The position numbers were made by a program, and so were the translations under genes. A model generated the notes under the pieces. That model searched no databases. It had not been told where the DNA came from and was given only the letters and a program-made list of their open reading frames with translations. Below are positions 7,576-10,157 of a stretch of 10,157 nucleotides of DNA, piece by piece. How positions within the stretch are numbered: the first letter of the stretch is position 1; each line of letters starts with the position of its first letter. Origin of the DNA: Baffinella frigidus (taxonomy: Eukaryota > Cryptophyceae > Cryptomonadales > Baffinellaceae); NCBI GenBank assembly GCA_026770585.1, contig MU648321.1:4895-15051 (forward strand), written 5' to 3'.

Positions 7576-8398
7576 ACCCAGAACTGACCTTACCATCCCT
7601 CTTCTCTCAAGGTGACTTGGAGATGAAAGGGACTCATGGTCTCCTCTCTCCTCTCCAGCGCGGGCCATCCCAGGTGCCATCGTTCCCGACCTGAATGACT
7701 CCCTCGAAAGAAAAGCTCCGTTCTCGAAGATTCTGAAAACGGAAAGTGATATTGATCTGACCTGACTGAAAGGCCTCACCTCGAATCGACAAGGAACGAG
7801 ACGAAGACGACCCAGAGTCGAGAAGAAGTTCCCGACCTTGCTCTGACTTCCAAGCTCATCCCCTTAACCTCAACTCAAGGCTCGCTCACCTTAACCTCTT
7901 TATTTATCGAACTCGTAAGCCAGGGGTCGACCCAACTCCCCCGATTAGAGGAAGTCGCAGGCTGACCTCTGACCCTCTTATGAGGCTTTCTCACCACTGA
8001 TTCACTCCAACTTCCAGTCTGCGCCTCGGGTGACGAACTAACCCCAGACCTCAAGTATCACTCTCTATCCTCTTACATCTCGTCTGCAAAAAACGATAAA
8101 ATGCCACTCCTCAAAAGAACAAATCAACTCGACCGTCCCCTACCAGGACGGAATCCGAGCGACTCATCTCCGCAGAACGCCTTCTCGACAAGACGTACTC
8201 TCCGCCTCTCCTCCCGCGCACTCGATTCCCAGAGAAGCGGGGCCTCGACAAGTGGATGTGTTTCTTTCTCCTCGTGATCGAGGGTGAGAGACCAGTATGA
8301 CGTGGATAGGTTGTGAGCCTCCCGAGAGTAGCAAGGAAGGCTCAGGACCCCCTGGGATACTTAAGAAAGATCAACTTAAGGATGTCTGGGCGAAGCAG

Positions 8399-8416
8399 TT
8401 GACTTACCAAAGTCAA
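8399..8416 (+). other. Perfect 7-bp hairpin with tetraloop
   Basis: TTGACTT (8399-8405), loop ACCA, AAGTCAA (8410-8416). Confidence 0.55.
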
Positions 8417-8465
8417 ATGAGGTGAGAAAAGGGAAACGTGATTAATACAAGGAAGGCAGCTAACG

Positions 8466-8511
8466 GCTCCAATTCCCTCTTCACGAGAGGAGGGAATTTC
8501 GGGGTCGGAGC
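8466..8511 (+). other. Strong bulged stem-loop
   Basis: GCTCC (8466-8470) runs directly into AATTCCCTC (8471-8479). The opposite strand has GAGGGAATT (8490-8498), an 8-nt bulge, then GGAGC (8507-8511). That gives 14 Watson-Crick pairs plus possible extra pairing inside the 10-nt loop. It lies about 280 bp beyond the ankyrin gene stop (minus strand), within what might be its 3' UTR or terminator region. Confidence 0.6.
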
Positions 8512-8556
8512 TTCATCCGAAATTTGCCTGCCCATTCCTGTGTCTGTCTGCCTGCC

Positions 8557-8573
8557 GCGGCGCTCCGCGCCGC
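8557..8573 (+). other. GC-rich 7-bp hairpin with triloop
   Basis: GCGGCGC, loop TCC, GCGCCGC. The arm shares the GCGGCGC core with the hairpins flanking the giant gene, but the loop is unrelated, so I do not group it with them. Confidence 0.5.
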
Positions 8574-8791
8574 CTCCTGTGAGCAGATTCCCCTGCTGTA
8601 CTTCTACCCGCTCGTAGAGCTCTCTTACTATCGTTCCACGCGTATTTACCGCAGACCTTTCTGGACATCCCTGATCCATCGTTGCACCACCCACCACTTC
8701 GCATCACAGGCAGGAGGATATGGTTTTTTTAACGCAAACATTGACATTCAAGATCCCGGTTGATATTGCCACCCCTGATATCCTCGGTGCG

Positions 8792-9904
8792 TCAGTCGAG
8801 CGCTTCATTCACAACTTCCTTGATTGCATCTGAAGCGTTGTTTGGCACTGCTTTGTACCTCAAATTATTCTTTACACATGGATCTGCCCCGGCTCGGATC
8901 AGAATTCGCACGACATCCAGCTTTTTTTCACGTACCGCCAGGTGAAGTGGTGTATCCCCCCACTCATTATTGTCAGTCACCTTTGCGCCTGCAATGAGCA
9001 GCATTTGCACGATCTCTGCTGATCCATCACGGGATGCGTTATGCAAGGGAGTCCCTTGGTGCATGTTTAGTGCATTCAAGTCAGCCCCTGCATTGATCAG
9101 AAGTTCAACCACATGTTCATCGTTTGTTCGTGCCGCTAGATGCAGAGCCGTTGCGTGAGTGTGTTTCATGGTTCCATTGATGAGCGATCGGTTGGGATTT
9201 TTGGCCTGACTCTTGAGAAGAAGGCGCACTTCACCCACATTTGGTGATATCACGTGAGATTGTTTGAGGTTAACCTGATTGGGTGATATAAGCCCACCGA
9301 CTGAATTAACCCCCTCCACTGCCTTTGTCACCTCCCACATTGACCTCCAGCCCCTATCATTATCTCCTTCGACGTATCCAACCCCCATCACTGCATGATG
9401 TAACATGGTATTTTCAGTGATGTGATAGGGAACAAATGGGTCTGCACCATGCTCAATAAGACACTTCATGAAAATTAGACCTGAATCATCGAGACACTGC
9501 GCGTGGTGTAGGGGTGTGAAATTCCACAAATCGACTTGATTGGGATCTGCCTTATTCTGTAGCAAAATCCGACACATATCAAGCGATTTGCATCTGATTG
9601 CAAGTATCAGTGGCTTGTATCCATCAGAACTCTCACAATCTACCATGGCACCATATGAAAGAAGTATCTTAGCCGTCGTCACTGCATCTTTAGTGCTCCG
9701 TGTGCAAGGGATGAATAGAACTGATTCCCCCGTGTATGGATCCAGCTTGTTCACATCCACTTTCATTTTCAATAAATATTTTATCCCATCGTGATTACCA
9801 TAGAGTACAGCTTCGGAAAGCAGGGCGTGACCGCCATCCTCACAAGCAGCGAAATCTTCAGCAAGCTCGAATAGAGCTCTGGTAGCGTACTTGCCAGGGT
9901 CCAT
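8792..9904 (-). CDS. Ankyrin-repeat protein (370 aa)
   Basis: About eight ankyrin repeats fill the protein from residue 26 onward, each a helix-turn-helix module of about 33 residues for protein-protein contact. TPLH-type signatures are FTPLHHA (129-135), ATALHLAAR (251-259), GTPLHNASRDG (284-294) and DTPLHLAVR (317-325). LLxxGAD-type ends occur repeatedly (near 118, 153, 273, 338). Residues 348-370 look like a degenerate C-terminal cap. Repeat 5 is split by an atypical insert at about 175-222. The ATG has ideal context (ACCATGG) and is preceded two codons earlier by an in-frame TAG, so the start is secure. No signal peptide, membrane helix or enzymatic domain is seen, so it is probably a soluble adaptor; its partner is unknown. 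Its base composition is far less GC-rich than the giant gene, with which it converges. Confidence 0.85.
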   Translation of the reverse strand: MDPGKYATRALFELAEDFAACEDGGHALLSEAVLYGNHDGIKYLLKMKVDVNKLDPYTGESVLFIPCTRSTKDAVTTAKILLSYGAMVDCESSDGYKPLILAIRCKSLDMCRILLQNKADPNQVDLWNFTPLHHAQCLDDSGLIFMKCLIEHGADPFVPYHITENTMLHHAVMGVGYVEGDNDRGWRSMWEVTKAVEGVNSVGGLISPNQVNLKQSHVISPNVGEVRLLLKSQAKNPNRSLINGTMKHTHATALHLAARTNDEHVVELLINAGADLNALNMHQGTPLHNASRDGSAEIVQMLLIAGAKVTDNNEWGDTPLHLAVREKKLDVVRILIRAGADPCVKNNLRYKAVPNNASDAIKEVVNEALD

Positions 9905-9946
9905 GGTCTAACGGGTTATGCCGACATACCATTAATAACTTGAATA

Positions 9947-9983
9947 TGCCAATGGCCCAGGGTCCACAGCACCGGAATTGGCA
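9947..9983. promoter_or_regulatory. Inverted pair of CCAAT motifs
   Basis: TGCCAAT (9947-9953) and ATTGGCA (9977-9983) form a perfect 7-bp inverted repeat with a 23-bp spacer, placing one CCAAT box on each strand 43-79 bp upstream of the ankyrin ATG. CCAAT boxes are bound by the NF-Y/HAP complex in eukaryotes. The pair could equally form a weak hairpin in RNA. Confidence 0.4.
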
Positions 9984-10029
9984 TCTGTGGCACGGTCGTC
10001 GTGTTTGCCACCTGTTTGGGGTTTCACAA

Positions 10030-10041
10030 CTGCACGTGCAG
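10030..10041. promoter_or_regulatory. 12-bp palindrome centred on CACGTG
   Basis: CTGCACGTGCAG is a perfect 12-bp palindrome 126 bp upstream of the ankyrin ATG. The core is the E-box recognised by bHLH factors of the Cbf1/Pho4/USF type. A perfect 12-mer palindrome in a promoter position is better support than the core alone. Confidence 0.4.
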
Positions 10042-10157
10042 CAGGTGTCCCAGAGGAAACACAAAATGACCTGATAACGTGTTGACACACTACAGCCGAA
10101 AACGTGGGGTGGGCGCGGACCTCTCGGTGTGGGGTCGCGCAGTCCTCATCTTGTCCG

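Larger units (their letters stand above)
6286..8790. other. 2.5-kb non-coding stretch, rich in hairpins
   Basis: No frame on either strand gives a protein I find believable; the longest open stretch (minus strand, 6746-7315) is low-complexity Arg/Ser/Gly sequence with no motif. The first 400 bp hold the repeats listed separately. From about 6.7 kb the sequence contains many perfect short inverted repeats. Besides those listed separately, I see arms at 6815-6820/6824-6829, 6969-6974/6987-6992, 7052-7056/7063-7067, 7254-7260/7274-7280, 7341-7345/7350-7354, 8270-8274/8279-8283 and 8582-8586/8593-8597. No tRNA or rRNA signature is seen. It may hold UTRs of the two convergent genes, a structured non-coding RNA, or decayed repeat DNA. 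Confidence 0.6.
9905..10157 (-). promoter_or_regulatory. Upstream region of the ankyrin gene
   Basis: No gene is seen between the ankyrin ATG and the window end. The region holds an inverted CCAAT pair and a CACGTG palindrome, listed separately, and becomes GC-rich beyond about 10.1 kb. It is probably the promoter and 5' UTR, but no TATA box stands out. Confidence 0.45.

Noticed and set aside
8720-8833. 37-codon + strand frame with an AGGAGG just before the ATG
   Set aside because: The purine run is only two bases from the ATG, too close for a ribosome site. The window looks eukaryotic, and the frame overlaps the end of the ankyrin gene antisense.
1-10157. CRISPR array, tRNA or rRNA genes, terminal inverted repeats of a DNA transposon
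   Set aside because: No regular repeat-spacer series, no tRNA T-loop or rRNA signature was seen, and the two window ends are not inverted copies of each other.

Overview
This window looks like eukaryotic nuclear DNA. Both credible genes lack Shine-Dalgarno sites and have an A at -3 before the ATG (the ankyrin gene has a full ACCATGG). The intergenic space is long and carries no operon. I cannot name the organism; a fungus or a fungus-like or algal protist would fit. I recognise no virus, transposase, reverse transcriptase, integrase, rRNA or tRNA.

Layout: (1) 1-834 is a non-coding 5' zone. It holds two imperfect units of a 61-bp repeat, an overlapping pair of very short ATG ORFs, a long A/C-rich tract with no ATG, and a 68-bp tandem repeat. 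Each 68-bp unit contains the same 9-bp-stem hairpin. (2) 835-6285 is one uninterrupted, GC-rich 1816-codon gene on the + strand. I read its product as a multi-module protein: an array of about six winged-helix-like segments, three Cys/His clusters, proline-rich linkers, a probable two-helix membrane hairpin and a C-terminal domain I do not recognise. (3) 6286-6680 is its 3' flank. It holds three exact copies of a 19-mer and a fourth copy of the hairpin seen upstream. (4) 6681-8790 has no convincing gene on either strand but is rich in perfect short inverted repeats, including a run of hairpins at 6711-6793. (5) 8792-9904 (minus strand) is a 370-codon ankyrin-repeat gene of much more balanced base composition. 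Its upstream region, to the window end, has an inverted pair of CCAAT motifs and a 12-bp CACGTG palindrome.

The two genes converge on the structured non-coding stretch. Nothing shows that they act together. The most unusual content is the giant gene of unfamiliar architecture, the same hairpin on both of its sides, and the hairpin-dense non-coding region beyond it. These could be one unit, either a mobile or multicopy element or a gene with elaborate UTRs, but that is inference.
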